Shown piece by piece: positions 1-9,209 of a DNA stretch of 64,000 bases (the stretch's first letter is position 1; the number at the start of each line of letters is the position of its first letter). The DNA is from Vulcanimicrobium alpinum (lineage in GTDB: Bacteria > Vulcanimicrobiota > Vulcanimicrobiia > Vulcanimicrobiales > Vulcanimicrobiaceae). Made by a program: the position numbers and the translations under genes. The stretch spans positions 1,116,001-1,180,000 of the forward strand of contig NZ_AP025523.1 of assembly GCF_027923555.1 (NCBI RefSeq), read 5' to 3'. The notes below the pieces were generated by a model. It was not told the origin of the DNA and did not search any database. It was given only the letters and a program-made list of their open reading frames with translations.

Positions 1-245
1 TCGCCCTGCACGCCGAACGCTGCGACGTGCTCGGCGTCGTCCATCCGCTCGACGCGGATCGTCGCTTTGTAGGAAACGGAGACCGGCCCCACCTTCACCG
101 CGACCTTCGCGCGGTACGTCGCGGGGTCGACCACCTCGGTGATCTCCGCGTTCGGAATGCACGTCGCCACCTTCGGGATGTCCTGGAGCAGCGTCCACAC
201 CCGTTCGATCGGCGCGTCGACGGTGAACGAGTCGGCGATGATCAC
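1..245 (-). CDS. coxG: CoxG-like SRPBCC protein (3' part cut by window edge)
   Basis: Only the N-terminal 81 codons are in the window. The GTG start at 245 overlaps the TGA of the upstream XdhC-like gene by four bases (GTGA). The translation begins VIIADSFTVDAPIERVWTLL and continues with DIPKVATCIPNAE, the typical opening of the CoxG/SRPBCC family, where a similar D-x-x-x-V-x-x-C-x-P stretch follows the first helix. CoxG proteins are small, membrane-associated lipid-binding-fold proteins encoded with CO dehydrogenases; they help couple the enzyme to the membrane or assist maturation. Here it is the last visible gene of the minus-strand accessory operon coxD-coxE-xdhC-xdhC-coxG. The family call is firm from motif and context; the exact role is inferred. 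Confidence 0.82.
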   Translation of the reverse strand, partial: MIIADSFTVDAPIERVWTLLQDIPKVATCIPNAEITEVVDPATYRAKVAVKVGPVSVSYKATIRVERMDDAEHVAAFGVQG

Positions 246-1033
246 GAGGCGACCGTCGTGCGCGCGTTGTGCACCGGGAGCGTTCCGTCGGCGAGCCGGC
301 CGCCGCGGCGGCCTTCGCGCAGCGCGATGATTTCGGCGGCGATCGAGATGGCGGTCTCCTCGGGGGTGCGCGCGCCGATGTCGAGGCCGATCGGGGCGCT
401 GATACGGGCGAGGTCGGCGTCGCCGGTCCCGGCGCGGCGCAGTTCGTCGATCCGGGCGGCGTGGGTGCGGCGGCTCCCCATCGCACCGATGTAACCGGCG
501 TCGGTGCGCAGCGCGACTTGGAGCAGCGGGATGTCGAACTTCACGTCGTGGGTGAGCACGATCAGCGCGGTGCGGGGGTCGACCTTCGCGTTCGCGAGCC
601 ACTCGTCGGGCCAGGCGACGACGACGTCGTCGGCGTCGGGGATGCGCGCCTTGGTTGCGAAGATCGGACGCGCGTCGACGACGGTGACGGCGTAGCCGAG
701 GTACTTGCCGACGCGGGCGACGGCGCGCGAGAAATCGATCGCGCCGAAGACGTACATCGCCGGCTTCGGCGCGTAGGCGGCGATGAACAGCCGCACCTCG
801 ACGCCGACCGGCTCGCCGTCTTCACCGAACGTGCGCAGCGCGGTTTTGCCGACCGCCAGCAGCGCGCGCGCCTCGCCCGCGGCCGCGACATTGAGCCCTT
901 CGCTTCCGAGGTCGCCGGCGATCTCGTCCTCGAAGACCAGCAGTTTCGCGCCGGCGTGCGCGCCGTCGAGCCGCGTCACCAGCGCGACCGGCACGTCGCC
1001 GTGCAGCGCCGCCCGCAATCTTTCGAAGATCAC
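242..1033 (-). CDS. XdhC family protein, C-terminal Rossmann part
   Basis: A 263-residue protein of the XdhC/CoxI family, which handles molybdenum cofactor maturation and insertion into xanthine dehydrogenase-type enzymes. The N-terminal third (about 1-95) resembles a second, short XdhC domain. From about residue 100 comes the Rossmann-type half, with MYVFGAIDFSRAV as the glycine-poor dinucleotide loop and the family motif YIGAMGSRRTHAARI near 180-195, followed by PIGLDIGARTPEETAISIAAEI. The start overlaps the stop of the preceding 104-residue XdhC piece by four bases (ATGA, 1030-1033), and the end overlaps coxG. Together the two pieces equal one usual XdhC protein of about 370 residues. The normal Rossmann signature GAGHV is replaced by FGAID, so nucleotide binding may be altered. 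Confidence 0.85.
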   Translation of the reverse strand: MIFERLRAALHGDVPVALVTRLDGAHAGAKLLVFEDEIAGDLGSEGLNVAAAGEARALLAVGKTALRTFGEDGEPVGVEVRLFIAAYAPKPAMYVFGAIDFSRAVARVGKYLGYAVTVVDARPIFATKARIPDADDVVVAWPDEWLANAKVDPRTALIVLTHDVKFDIPLLQVALRTDAGYIGAMGSRRTHAARIDELRRAGTGDADLARISAPIGLDIGARTPEETAISIAAEIIALREGRRGGRLADGTLPVHNARTTVAS

Positions 1034-1344
1034 CAGTCGAGCCGCTCCACGAAGACGTGGATCGTCCCGCCGCAGGTGAGCCCCACGGAGATCGCCTCTT
1101 CATCGCTGATCCCGTAGGTCACCAGGCGCGGCCGCCCGGTCGCGATCGCGTCCTGCGCCTCCTCGTACACGGCCGATTCGACGCAGCCGCCGCTCACCGA
1201 GCCCGCGACGTCGCCGCGTTCGTTCACGGCGAGCGCGGCGCCGGGATCGCGCGGCGCCGACTGTTCGACGCCGACGACGGTCGCGACGGCGACCCGCTGT
1301 CCTTCGCTGCGCCAGCGATCGATCGTGTCCACAATGTCGATCAT
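1030..1344 (-). CDS. XdhC/CoxI N-terminal domain protein
   Basis: A 104-residue protein containing only the N-terminal XdhC_CoxI domain. The key family motifs are visible: ATVVGVEQSAPRDPGAALAV near the start, GSVSGGCVE around residue 48-56 and LTCGGTIHVFVE close to the end; the Cys in SGGCVE and the CGG are the conserved features. Family members sulfurate or deliver molybdenum cofactor to hydroxylases such as CO or xanthine dehydrogenase. The gene lies between coxE and the longer XdhC gene and overlaps both by four bases, so the two XdhC halves are co-translated. The ATG (1342-1344) is set by the ATGA overlap with the coxE stop. Confidence 0.85.
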   Translation of the reverse strand: MIDIVDTIDRWRSEGQRVAVATVVGVEQSAPRDPGAALAVNERGDVAGSVSGGCVESAVYEEAQDAIATGRPRLVTYGISDEEAISVGLTCGGTIHVFVERLDW

Positions 1345-2486
1345 GCCGAAAGTCCTTCGATCGCGTCCGCGACCGCATCGAGTGTGCGCAAGTTATGACC
1401 GGAGACGAACGCGTCGAGATGCGGGAGCGCCGCCGCCATCCCGCGCGCGAGCGGCTCGTACGCCGGATGGCGTTTGTGCGGGTTCACCCACACGATCCGC
1501 CGCGTCAGACGGCGCAGGCGGCGCATCTCGGTTTCAAGCCGTTCGGGATCGTCGCGTTCCCACCCGTCGGAGAGGATGACGACCGTCCCGCCGCGCGCCG
1601 CGCCGCGTTGCGCGTAGCGCTGGTTGAACGCGTGCAGCGCTGCGCCGATGCGCGTTCCGCCGCCGTAGTCGCGCACCGTCGCGCCGATCGCCGCCATGAG
1701 CCGGTCGTCCGAGGCGCGCCGCAGGAGCGGCGTGAGATCGGTCAGCTGCGTCGCGAATGCGAACGCCCGAACCCGCGGGCGCGCTTGAGCGGTGACGCGC
1801 GCGTAGTGCAGCAGCGCGCGGGCGAACGGTCCCATCGATCCGGAGACGTCCAGCAGAAAGACCAGCGGACGCACCGTCGTGCGGCGCGCTGTCGCACGGC
1901 GGCGGATCAGTTCGCCGGCGGTGCGCGACGCGCCGCGCAGCGTGCCGCGGAAGTCGAACCGGTCGCCGTGCGGGTGCCGGCGGCGCCGGCGTGAGGCGCG
2001 CCGCTCCGACGCGATCCGCACCCGCCGCATCAGCCGGAGCATCGCCGCGCGCTCGGCATCGTCGAGTTCGTCGAACGGCCGCTCCGAAAGCTCCTCGTCG
2101 CGCGCGGCGAGGATCCATTGGATCGGCGCGCGCTCGGCCTCGCGCTCGCGGGCCTGCTCGCTCGACGGCGGCGGCGGGAGCGACTCGCGCTGCGGGCGGT
2201 CGCGGCGTTCGCGCGGCGGCGCATTGACGGCGCGCACCAGCCGGTGCAGCGCGTCGGCGTCGTCGATTGCGCCGAAGAACTCGACGAACGCCGCATCGAA
2301 TGCGTCCGCGTCGTCGACCGCCGGCAGCATCGCTGCGCGCGCGCGATGGTAGAGCGCGCGCATCGACGACGGGGGCATCAAGTGCAGGACCTCGGCGAAC
2401 GTCTGCGCGCGGCGCGTCCCGGCTGCGACGCCGCGGGCGCGCAGCGCCGCGTCGAAACGGGCGGCGACGGCCGCGATCTCGCTCAC
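1341..2486 (-). CDS. coxE: CoxE-like von Willebrand factor A domain protein
   Basis: A 381-residue VWA protein of the CoxE type. The C-terminal half carries the MIDAS metal site DVSGSM at about 213-218, followed by [20 protein letters not shown] and [14 protein letters not shown], and later [12 protein letters not shown]. The N-terminal half is a helical region with an Arg/Pro-rich, low-complexity linker at 90-175. CoxE works with the MoxR ATPase CoxD in maturing the CuMo or Mo active site of CO dehydrogenase-like enzymes. The GTG start at 2486 overlaps the coxD stop by four bases. The open frame extends upstream to 3167 but that part runs antisense-frame through coxD, so the GTG is the sensible start. 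Confidence 0.87.
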   Translation of the reverse strand: MSEIAAVAARFDAALRARGVAAGTRRAQTFAEVLHLMPPSSMRALYHRARAAMLPAVDDADAFDAAFVEFFGAIDDADALHRLVRAVNAPPRERRDRPQRESLPPPPSSEQAREREAERAPIQWILAARDEELSERPFDELDDAERAAMLRLMRRVRIASERRASRRRRRHPHGDRFDFRGTLRGASRTAGELIRRRATARRTTVRPLVFLLDVSGSMGPFARALLHYARVTAQARPRVRAFAFATQLTDLTPLLRRASDDRLMAAIGATVRDYGGGTRIGAALHAFNQRYAQRGAARGGTVVILSDGWERDDPERLETEMRRLRRLTRRIVWVNPHKRHPAYEPLARGMAAALPHLDAFVSGHNLRTLDAVADAIEGLSA

Positions 2487-3370
2487 GCGACCCCGTCGGC
2501 GCGCACGGCCGCGACGATCGCTTCGGCCGCCGCCCGCGCCGTTTCGATATCTTCGGGATACTTCAGCACGGCGCCGAGCGAGCGCTGGAACGAGGCGTGA
2601 TCGAGGCGGTCGGCGCCGAGCAACTGCAGGGTCTGCGTCCAGTCGAGCGATTCCGCGATCCCGGGCGGCTTGCGCAGATCGCGCTCGCGCAGCGCCGCCG
2701 CGGCGCGCGCGACGTCGGCGGCGAGCGCCGGGGGAGCCTCCGGGACGCGCATCCGCAGGATCGCGATCTCGCGGGAGATCGTCGGGTGCGCGATCCAGTG
2801 GTAAAAACAGCGCCGCTTGAGCGCGTCGTGCAGGTCGCGGGTACGGTTCGACGTCAGCACCACGATCGGCCGGTGGCGCGCGGCGATCGTCCCGCGCTCG
2901 GGGATCGAGATCGCGAAATCGGAGAGAAACTCGAGCAGAAAGGCTTCGAATTCGTCGTCGGCGCGGTCGATCTCGTCGATCAGCAGCACGATCCCGCGCT
3001 CCCGGGGCGCACCGAGCGCGGCGAGCAGCGGCCGGCGGATGAGAAAGTCGTCGGCGTACAGGTCGGGGGTCCGCTCGTGCGCGGCCTCGGCGGCGCGGAT
3101 CGCCAGCAGCTGCTTCCCGTAATTCCAGTCGTAGGCGGCGGACGCCAAATCGAGACCTTCGTAGCATTGCAATCGCAGCAGTTGCGCGTCATGCACCGCC
3201 GCCAGCGCGCGCGCCGCATCGGTTTTACCGACGCCGGCGTCGCCCTCGAGCAGCACGGCGCGTTCCAGGCTGACGGCGCAGGCCAGCGCGGTGGCGAGGC
3301 CGTCATCGGCGACGTAGCCGGCGTCCAGCAAGCGCTCGCGGAGATCGTCGACGTCGACGGGCTGCGGCAT
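2483..3370 (-). CDS. coxD: CoxD-like MoxR family AAA+ ATPase
   Basis: A 295-residue MoxR-type AAA+ ATPase. The Walker A GDAGVGKT is at 43-50, Walker B LLIDEID at 129-135 and the sensor-1 region [10 protein letters not shown] at 171-180, followed by the arginine-rich [11 protein letters not shown] typical of this family. CoxD family proteins partially unfold or remodel the apo-hydroxylase so that the active-site metal cluster can be completed, acting with the VWA partner CoxE encoded next. This is the first gene of the minus-strand operon and lies back-to-back with coxS across a 132-base gap that must hold both promoters. The ATG start at 3370 gives a standard family length. Confidence 0.88.
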   Translation of the reverse strand: MPQPVDVDDLRERLLDAGYVADDGLATALACAVSLERAVLLEGDAGVGKTDAARALAAVHDAQLLRLQCYEGLDLASAAYDWNYGKQLLAIRAAEAAHERTPDLYADDFLIRRPLLAALGAPRERGIVLLIDEIDRADDEFEAFLLEFLSDFAISIPERGTIAARHRPIVVLTSNRTRDLHDALKRRCFYHWIAHPTISREIAILRMRVPEAPPALAADVARAAAALRERDLRKPPGIAESLDWTQTLQLLGADRLDHASFQRSLGAVLKYPEDIETARAAAEAIVAAVRADGVA

Positions 3371-3461
3371 GGCATTCGGCGATTCGCAGGAGAGCGCGCA
3401 GACCCTGGACCGGCTTTCCTACTTTCCGGTCAGAAATCGGCAAGGAGATTCGTCTCGTCCA

Positions 3462-3476
3462 CCGGTAGCGTACCGG
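3462..3476. promoter_or_regulatory. palindrome in the coxD/coxS divergent promoter gap
   Basis: The perfect inverted repeat CCGGTA-GCG-TACCGG lies 27 bases before the coxS start, in the 132-base gap between divergent coxD and coxS. A looser pair, ACCGG at 3409-3413 and CCGGT at 3426-3430, uses the same half-site. This is a plausible operator for a regulator controlling both arms; no regulator gene is adjacent. The coxS ribosome-binding site GGAGAGG is at 3491-3497. Confidence 0.4.
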
Positions 3477-3502
3477 CCCGCGTACTCAACGGAGAGGGTT
3501 GC

Positions 3503-4078
3503 ATGCAGATCGATCTCACCGTCAACGGGAAGCGCACGTCGCTTGATGCCGAGCCGCGGCTGCTGCTCGTGCACGCGTTGCGCGACCGCCTCGGACTGAC
3601 GGGAACCCATGTCGGTTGCGATACTTCGAGCTGCGGCGCGTGCACCGTGCTGCTCGACGGCGTTTCGGTGAAGAGCTGCACGATGTTCGCCGTTCAGGCG
3701 AGCGGACACGACGTCACGACGATCGAGGGGATCGGCGACGCCGACGAACTCCATCCGATGCAGGAAGCGTTCTGGACGGCGCACGGCCTGCAGTGCGGGT
3801 ACTGCACCACCGGAATGATCGTGAGCGCCGTCGACCTGCTGCAGCGCAATCCCGATCCGAGCGACGACGAGATTCGCGCCGGGCTCGAAGGGAATCTCTG
3901 CCGCTGCACCGGCTACGAGAACATCGTCAAAGCCGTGCGCGCCGCCGGAAAAGCGATGCGCGAGAACGCGCCGCGCTCGAGCGTCCGCGACCTGATGTCG
4001 ATCCACCCGCCCGCAGAGGAACCGCCGCCCTCGGGTGAAGTGATCATTCCGCCGCAACTGCAGGGAGCGAGCACCTAA
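3503..4078 (+). CDS. coxS: CoxS-type [2Fe-2S] subunit of a molybdenum hydroxylase
   Basis: The iron-sulfur small subunit, 191 residues. The plant-type [2Fe-2S] site uses Cys39, Cys44, Cys47 and Cys59 ([16 protein letters not shown]); the second, helical-domain cluster uses Cys98, Cys101, Cys133 and Cys135 ([10 protein letters not shown] and [16 protein letters not shown]). Both are complete. It passes electrons from the Mo site in CoxL to the FAD of CoxM. The ATG at 3503 has GGAGAGG seven bases upstream and gives the normal N-terminus [12 protein letters not shown]-terminal tail of about 30 residues beyond the usual end is Pro/Glu-rich. The stop overlaps the coxL ATG by one base (TAATG). The gene order S-L-M differs from the M-S-L order of form I operons. 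Confidence 0.92.
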   Translation: MQIDLTVNGKRTSLDAEPRLLLVHALRDRLGLTGTHVGCDTSSCGACTVLLDGVSVKSCTMFAVQASGHDVTTIEGIGDADELHPMQEAFWTAHGLQCGYCTTGMIVSAVDLLQRNPDPSDDEIRAGLEGNLCRCTGYENIVKAVRAAGKAMRENAPRSSVRDLMSIHPPAEEPPPSGEVIIPPQLQGAST

Positions 4079-6450
4079 TGGCGTTCACCACGATGGTCGG
4101 CGCGCGCATCCGCCGCCGCGAAGACCCCCGGCTGATCACCGGCCGCGCCACTTACGTCGACGACGTGAAGCAAGTCGGCACCGTGTACGCGGCGTTCGTG
4201 CGCAGCCCGTACGGTCACGCGAAGATCCGTGCGATCGATCTCGCACCGGCGCTCGCGCACCCCGACGTACTCGCGGCATACACCGGTGAGGACCTGCACC
4301 ACGCGCACGGCCTCAAGTCGTCGCTCCCGGTCGCGCACAAAATGGCGGATCTGAAGACGCCGCCGCACTACATCCTCGCCGTCGACGAAGTGCGCATGGT
4401 CGGCGAAGCGGTCGCCGTCGTCGTTGCGAACACCGCCTATGCGGCGCGCGACGCCGCCGAACTCGTCGCCGTCGACTATGACGAACTGCCGGCGGTGGTC
4501 GATCCGCTCAAAGCCCTCGAGGGCGCGCCGTACGTCCACGAATCGCTTGGCACCAACGTCGCGTTCCGGATGCCGTTCAGCGCCGGCGATCCCGACAAGG
4601 CGTTCGCCGAGGCTGATCAAATCGTCAAGCAGCGCATCGTCAATCAGCGCGTCGCGCCCGTGCCGATCGAGCCGCGATCGATGGTCGCGAACTGGGACGA
4701 AGGGCGCCAGCAGTTGACGCTGCACTCCTCGACGCAGATCCCGCATCTGCTGCGCACCCAGCTCTCGGTCGTGCTCGGGATCTCCGAGAATCACGTGCGC
4801 ACGATCGCACCCGACGTCGGCGGCGGCTTCGGCGCGAAGCTCAACGTGTACGCGGAAGAAGCCGTGGTGAGCTGGGTTGCGATGCAGCTCGAACGTCCGG
4901 TGAAGTACGTCGAGACCCGCTCCGAGAGCTTCCAGGCGATGATCCACGGACGCGATCAGGTCGACGATCTCGAGATCGCGTGCACCAAGGACGGGACGAT
5001 CACCGGCCTGCGGCTGCGGATCGTCGGCAACCTCGGCGCCTACCATCAGCTCCTCACGCCCGTCGTCCCGACGCTGACCCTGCTGATGGCGCCCGGCTGC
5101 TACCGCATCGAAAACATCAGCGCCGAAGTGATCGGCGTCTTCACCAACACGATGTCGACCGACGCCTACCGCGGCGCCGGCCGGCCCGAAGCGACGTTTT
5201 TCATCGAACGCGCGGTCGATCTCGTGGCGCAGCGGCTCGGCCTCGATCCGGCCGAGGTGCGGCGGAAGAACTTCATCGCGAACACCGCGTTCCCGCACAC
5301 GACGTCGACCGGACTCACTTACGATTCCGGCGATTACGAGACGACGATGGACAAGGCGCTGGCGATCGTCGACTACGCCGGCTTGCGCGCGCAGCAGGCG
5401 GAACTCCGCAAGCAGGGACGGCTGATGGGGATCGGGCTCTCGACGTACGTCGAGGTGTGCGGGATGGGGCCGTCGGCGGCGATGCCCGCGGCCGGCTGGG
5501 ATTCCGCGACGATCCGCGTCGAGCCGACCGGGAGCATCACCGTGCTCACCGGCGTCTCGCCACACGGCCAAGGGCAAGAGACGACGTTCGCGCAGATCGT
5601 CGCCGACGAACTCGGCGTTCCGATCGACACGATCAACGTGATCCACGGCGACACCGACAAGGTGCAGTACGGCGTGGGGACGTTCGGATCGCGCGGCACG
5701 GCCGTCGGCGGTGCCGCGCTCAAGCTCGCGATCGAGACGATCCAGGCGAAGGCGGTGAAGATCGCCGCGCACCAGTGGGAAGCGAACCCCGACGACGTCG
5801 AGTATCGCGACGGGAAGATCCAGGTGAAGGGCGACCCGTCGAAGTCGATGTCGACCGCAGAAGCGGGGTTCCTCGCGTTCATGGGCGACAAGCTCCCGCC
5901 CGGTCTCGAACCGGGACTCGATGCGACGCGCCGGTTCGAACCGCCCAATTTCGTCTTTCCGTTCGGGACGCACGTCTGCGTCGTCGAGGTCGATGCGAAG
6001 TCCGGCGAGGTGAAGGTCGTGAAATACCTCGCGGTCGACGACTGCGGACGTCTGCTCAATCCGATGATCGTCGAAGGGCAGGTCCACGGCGGGATCGCGC
6101 AAGGACTCTCGCAGGCGCTCTTCGAGGAAGTCATCTACGACGAGGGCGGGCAGCTGCTCACCGGCACGTTGATGGACTATGCGATCCCGCATGCCGAACA
6201 GGTGCCGCACTACGATCTCGACCACACCGTCACCGGGACGACCGTGAACCCGCTCGGGATCAAGGGCGTCGGCGAAGCCGGGACGATCGGCTCGACGCCG
6301 GCCGTCGTCAACGCGGTGATCGACGCGCTCGCGCCGTACGGTGTCGTGCACATCGACATGCCGCTGCGGCCGGAGAAGATCTGGACCGCGATCCACGCCG
6401 CGAAAACGAACGGGGCGGCCAACGGCGCCGCGAACGGAGCAGCGCGATGA
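4078..6450 (+). CDS. coxL: CoxL-like molybdenum hydroxylase large subunit (form II type)
   Basis: The catalytic large subunit, 790 residues, of the xanthine oxidase/aerobic CO dehydrogenase family. The active-site loop reads AYRGAGR at 363-369. That is the form II signature; form I enzymes, the biochemically proven CO dehydrogenases, have AYxCSFR with the copper-binding Cys, which is absent here. Other family features are DVGGGFGAK near 245, GQGQETTFAQIVADELG near 500 and the catalytic Glu733 in GVGEAGTIG. The physiological substrate of form II enzymes is uncertain: some oxidise CO slowly, while others act on purines, aldehydes or heterocycles. The C-terminus ends in a short Ala/Asn/Gly repeat (NGAANGAANGAAR). 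It overlaps coxM by four bases. Confidence 0.9.
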   Translation: MAFTTMVGARIRRREDPRLITGRATYVDDVKQVGTVYAAFVRSPYGHAKIRAIDLAPALAHPDVLAAYTGEDLHHAHGLKSSLPVAHKMADLKTPPHYILAVDEVRMVGEAVAVVVANTAYAARDAAELVAVDYDELPAVVDPLKALEGAPYVHESLGTNVAFRMPFSAGDPDKAFAEADQIVKQRIVNQRVAPVPIEPRSMVANWDEGRQQLTLHSSTQIPHLLRTQLSVVLGISENHVRTIAPDVGGGFGAKLNVYAEEAVVSWVAMQLERPVKYVETRSESFQAMIHGRDQVDDLEIACTKDGTITGLRLRIVGNLGAYHQLLTPVVPTLTLLMAPGCYRIENISAEVIGVFTNTMSTDAYRGAGRPEATFFIERAVDLVAQRLGLDPAEVRRKNFIANTAFPHTTSTGLTYDSGDYETTMDKALAIVDYAGLRAQQAELRKQGRLMGIGLSTYVEVCGMGPSAAMPAAGWDSATIRVEPTGSITVLTGVSPHGQGQETTFAQIVADELGVPIDTINVIHGDTDKVQYGVGTFGSRGTAVGGAALKLAIETIQAKAVKIAAHQWEANPDDVEYRDGKIQVKGDPSKSMSTAEAGFLAFMGDKLPPGLEPGLDATRRFEPPNFVFPFGTHVCVVEVDAKSGEVKVVKYLAVDDCGRLLNPMIVEGQVHGGIAQGLSQALFEEVIYDEGGQLLTGTLMDYAIPHAEQVPHYDLDHTVTGTTVNPLGIKGVGEAGTIGSTPAVVNAVIDALAPYGVVHIDMPLRPEKIWTAIHAAKTNGAANGAANGAAR

Positions 6451-7298
6451 TCCCTGCAACCTTCGACTACCTGCGCGCGTCGTCGGTCGCCGACGCGATC
6501 CGGCTCCTGGGGGAACACGGCGACGACGCCAAACTGCTCGCCGGCGGCCACAGCCTCATCCCGATGATGAAGCTGCGTTTGGCAACGCCCGCGACGCTGA
6601 TCGACATCACCGGGATCGGTGGGCTCGACGGGATCGCTGCCGACGGCGGCACGATCGCGATCGGCGCGCTGACGAAACATGCTGCGCTCGCATCGAGCAG
6701 CATGCTCCGGGCGCAGGCGCCGGTGCTCTGGGACGCCGCCAACGATCTCGGCGATCCGCAGGTGCGCAACCGCGGCACGATCGGCGGCGCATCGGCGCAC
6801 GGCGATCCGTCGGCGGACTATCCGGCGGTCCTCCTCGCGCTCGACGCGACGTTAACGCTCGCCGACGCCAAGGGCGAACGCACGTTGCGCGCGCGCGAGT
6901 TCTTCCGCGGGATGTTCGACACGGCGCTCGACCCGCGCGAACTGCTCACGAAGATCGCGTTTGCCGCGGCGCCGAAGTCGGCATACGTGAAGTTCCACCA
7001 CCCGGCGTCGCATTACGCGGTCGTCGGAGCCGCCGTCGCGCTGACAATGAACGGCGGGCGGATCGGCTCGGCGCGCGTCGCGATCACCGGGATCGGCGAC
7101 GCCGCGTTCCGCGCCGAGGGCGTCGAACGCGCGCTCGCCGGCGTCGATCCCGGGGATGCGGCCGCAATCGAGGCCGCGTGCGCGAACGCCGCGCAGGGCG
7201 TCGAGGCGCGCTCCGATACGTTCGCGTCAGCGCACTACCGCAGCGCGATGGCCGACGTCTTCACCGCCCGCGCCGTCGCCAAAGCCGCCGCGAGGTAG
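6447..7298 (+). CDS. coxM: CoxM-type FAD-binding subunit
   Basis: The medium flavoprotein subunit, 283 residues. FAD-binding motifs are AGGHS at 32-36 and TIGG at 111-114 followed by ASAHGDPSADYP, both diagnostic for the CO dehydrogenase/xanthine dehydrogenase FAD domain. The C-terminal CO_deh_flav_C domain follows from about residue 175. It accepts electrons from the CoxS clusters and hands them to the respiratory chain. The ATG overlaps the coxL stop (ATGA). It closes the S-L-M operon; about 25 bases after the stop comes a long inverted repeat that may end transcription. Confidence 0.92.
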   Translation: MIPATFDYLRASSVADAIRLLGEHGDDAKLLAGGHSLIPMMKLRLATPATLIDITGIGGLDGIAADGGTIAIGALTKHAALASSSMLRAQAPVLWDAANDLGDPQVRNRGTIGGASAHGDPSADYPAVLLALDATLTLADAKGERTLRAREFFRGMFDTALDPRELLTKIAFAAAPKSAYVKFHHPASHYAVVGAAVALTMNGGRIGSARVAITGIGDAAFRAEGVERALAGVDPGDAAAIEAACANAAQGVEARSDTFASAHYRSAMADVFTARAVAKAAAR

Positions 7299-7323
7299 GG
7301 TACGCCGTCACGCCGAGCCTCGC

Positions 7324-7420
7324 GTCACGCTGAGCTTGTCGAAGCGCGGCCCCGATCGGGCACGAAGGCGAAGACCTGCGTGCGTGAATTGCGGCGGCGC
7401 TTCGACAAGCTCAGCGTGAC
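7324..7420. repeat. 24-bp perfect inverted repeat (dispersed repeat family)
   Basis: Arms at 7324-7347 and 7397-7420 are exact reverse complements (core CTTCGACAAGCTCAGCGTGA) separated by 49 bases. The element sits between the convergent ends of coxM and the dctP gene. Single or degenerate copies of the same sequence occur at 18502-18523, 19448-19470, 36591-36614 and 39987-40009. There is no T-run, so any terminator role would be Rho-type or structural. Confidence 0.85.
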
Positions 7421-7426
7421 ATGGAC

Positions 7427-8441
7427 TCAGCCGAGTTTGCCGCTGTATTTTTCCAGCAGGGTCCAGGCGCTCGGGCCGAATTCTTCCTTCCAGCGGCTGT
7501 AGAACGGTCCGAGTTTCGCGCGGAACGACGACGGGTCGACCTTGTTGATCGTCAGCACCTCTTTCGCGAGCTTCTGCGCGAGGGAGTCGTTCATCGCTTC
7601 GACGTCGGCACGCTGCTGCTGCACGTATTTCTTGAAGCCCGCGAGCGCGATCTTCTGCAAGTCGGGCGGGATCTTGTTCCAGGAATCGGGGTTGCCGATC
7701 ATCCAGAAGCCCGACCACATGTGATTCGTGAGGCTGAGGTATTTCTGCACTTCGAAGAGCCGTGACGTCTCGATCACCGTCAGAGGATTTTCCTGACCGT
7801 CGACGATCTTCGTCTGCAGGGAGGTGTAGACTTCGTTGAAGTTCATCGGCGTCGGCGCCGCGCCGAGCGACTTGAACAGGTCGGTCGGCAGCTTCGCCGC
7901 CGGAGTGCGGATCTTGAATCCGTCGAGATCGGCGACCGTCTGGATCGGCTTCGAACTCGACGTGACCTCGCGCATCCCGTTGAGGAACACGTGGTCGTAC
8001 ACAGAAGCCCTTTGCGGTGAGCTCTTTGCGCGCGTGCGCGCCGAGTTCGCCGTCGAAGGCCGCGAACGCGTCTTGTGAATCCTTGAACGCGAACCCGACG
8101 CCGAAGATCGCCGCCAATGGCACGACGTTGCCGAGCACGCCGCCGTCGGCCATCATGAAGTCGAGCGCGCCGGAGCGGATTTGGGCAAGCATCTGCGACG
8201 CGCCGCCGAGCTGGTTGTTGGGAAAGTCGCGGATCTCGAGCTTTCCGCCGCTGTCTTTGAGGATCTCGGCGAAGATCTGGTTCGCGCGCACGTTGGTCGG
8301 GTTGAGCGCCGCGTTGTCGGTGCCCATCTTGAGCGAGAACTGCGGCGCGGCGGACGCGCGGCGCGGGACGATCGCGATCGACGCGAAACCCGCCGCTGCG
8401 GTTGCGACGAAACGCCGTCGCGACACTCCGGATGCGGTCAT
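7427..8441 (-). pseudogene. TRAP transporter solute-binding protein (DctP family), frameshifted
   Basis: Two adjacent frames together make a normal DctP protein of about 337 residues. The first runs from ATG 8441 (preceded by AGGAGGG) with a twin-arginine signal SRRRFVATAAAGFASIAIV and then FSLKMGTDNAALNPTNVRANQIFAEILK. The second begins with VYDHVFLNGMREVTSS near 8002 and ends at 7427 with WTLLEKYSGKLG. The break is at about 7999-8004 and needs removal of one base or addition of two. DctP proteins bind small organic acids or sugars in the periplasm. No DctQ or DctM membrane subunits are in the window, so it is an orphan here. It is the last gene of the GntR-transketolase-SDR operon. The break may be a sequencing error; the rest looks well conserved. 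Confidence 0.8.
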
Positions 8442-8474
8442 GTGGGATGCCCTCCTTTCGATCCGTGGATCGAG

Positions 8475-9209
8475 TCAGTCGATGTGGGACCCGCCGTTGA
8501 TGTCGAGGACCTCGCCGGTGATGTAACCGGCCCGCTCCGCGCACAGAAACGCGATTGCGAACGCGACGTCGTCGGCGGTGCCGAGACGGCCGATCGGGAT
8601 CTCGGCGCGAAGCGTTGCGCGCTTCTCGTCGTCGAGCAGACCGCCGGTGATGTCGGTGTCGATGAGACGCGGCGTTACCGCGTTGCAGGTGATGGTGTGC
8701 GGCGCCATCTCACGCGCCGTCGCTTTGGTGAAGCCGAGGATCGCCGCTTTGGCGGCGGAGTAATGCGAACCGCCGAAAAGTCCCGCCGCCGCGCAACGCG
8801 CTCACCGACGAGAGGTTCACGATCCGGCCGTAGCGCGCGGGGATCATCGCGCGCAGCGCCGTCTGCGTCGCGATGAACGTGCCGTCGACGTGCACCGCGA
8901 ACATCGCGCGCCATTCGGCGTCGCCGATCTCCATGAGCCGCGTCGGCTTCGAGTAACCGGCGTTGTTGACCAGCACGTCGACGCGCCCGAAGCGGGCGAG
9001 CACCGCGTCGAACGCGCGCTCGACCGCGGCGCGGTCGGTGACGTCGCAGGTCTGCGCGAACGCGCCGATCGCCCCCGCGCGCGCCCGCACCCCTGCCTCG
9101 TCGCGATCGAGCAGCGCAACCTCGAAACCGTCGGCTTTGAGCGTGCGTGCCGTTGCGGCGCCGATCCGCGCTCCGACCCGGCGCCGGTGATGACCGCGAC
9201 GCGGCTCAC
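8475..9209 (-). pseudogene. short-chain dehydrogenase/reductase, two frameshifts
   Basis: Read across three frames this is a normal SDR of about 245 residues. It starts at GTG 9209 (GTGA overlap with the transketolase C-subunit stop) with VSRVAVITGAGS, the NAD(P)-binding loop, then shifts frame at about 9168-9178 (one base missing) into RIGAATARTLKADGFEVALLDRD. It continues to VLVNNAG (the NNAG motif) and NLSSVSAL, and shifts again at about 8782-8794 (one base too many) to GGSHYSAAKAAILGFTKA, which holds the catalytic Tyr-x-x-x-Lys. The end is GEVLDINGGSHID. All catalytic motifs survive and the two shifts cancel, which suggests sequence error more than decay. It is probably a polyol or sugar-acid dehydrogenase of the transketolase operon; the substrate is unknown. 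Confidence 0.82.

Noticed and set aside
2487-3167. N-terminal extension of coxE
   Set aside because: The frame stays open by GC bias but overlaps coxD in another frame on the same strand; the GTGA overlap gives a normal CoxE.
4075-6459. 794-codon open frame on the minus strand
   Set aside because: Antisense shadow of coxL, which has complete family motifs on the plus strand.
7427-8441. Programmed frameshift in dctP
   Set aside because: No slippery heptamer or downstream pseudoknot is evident, and the same kind of break occurs in unrelated genes of the window.
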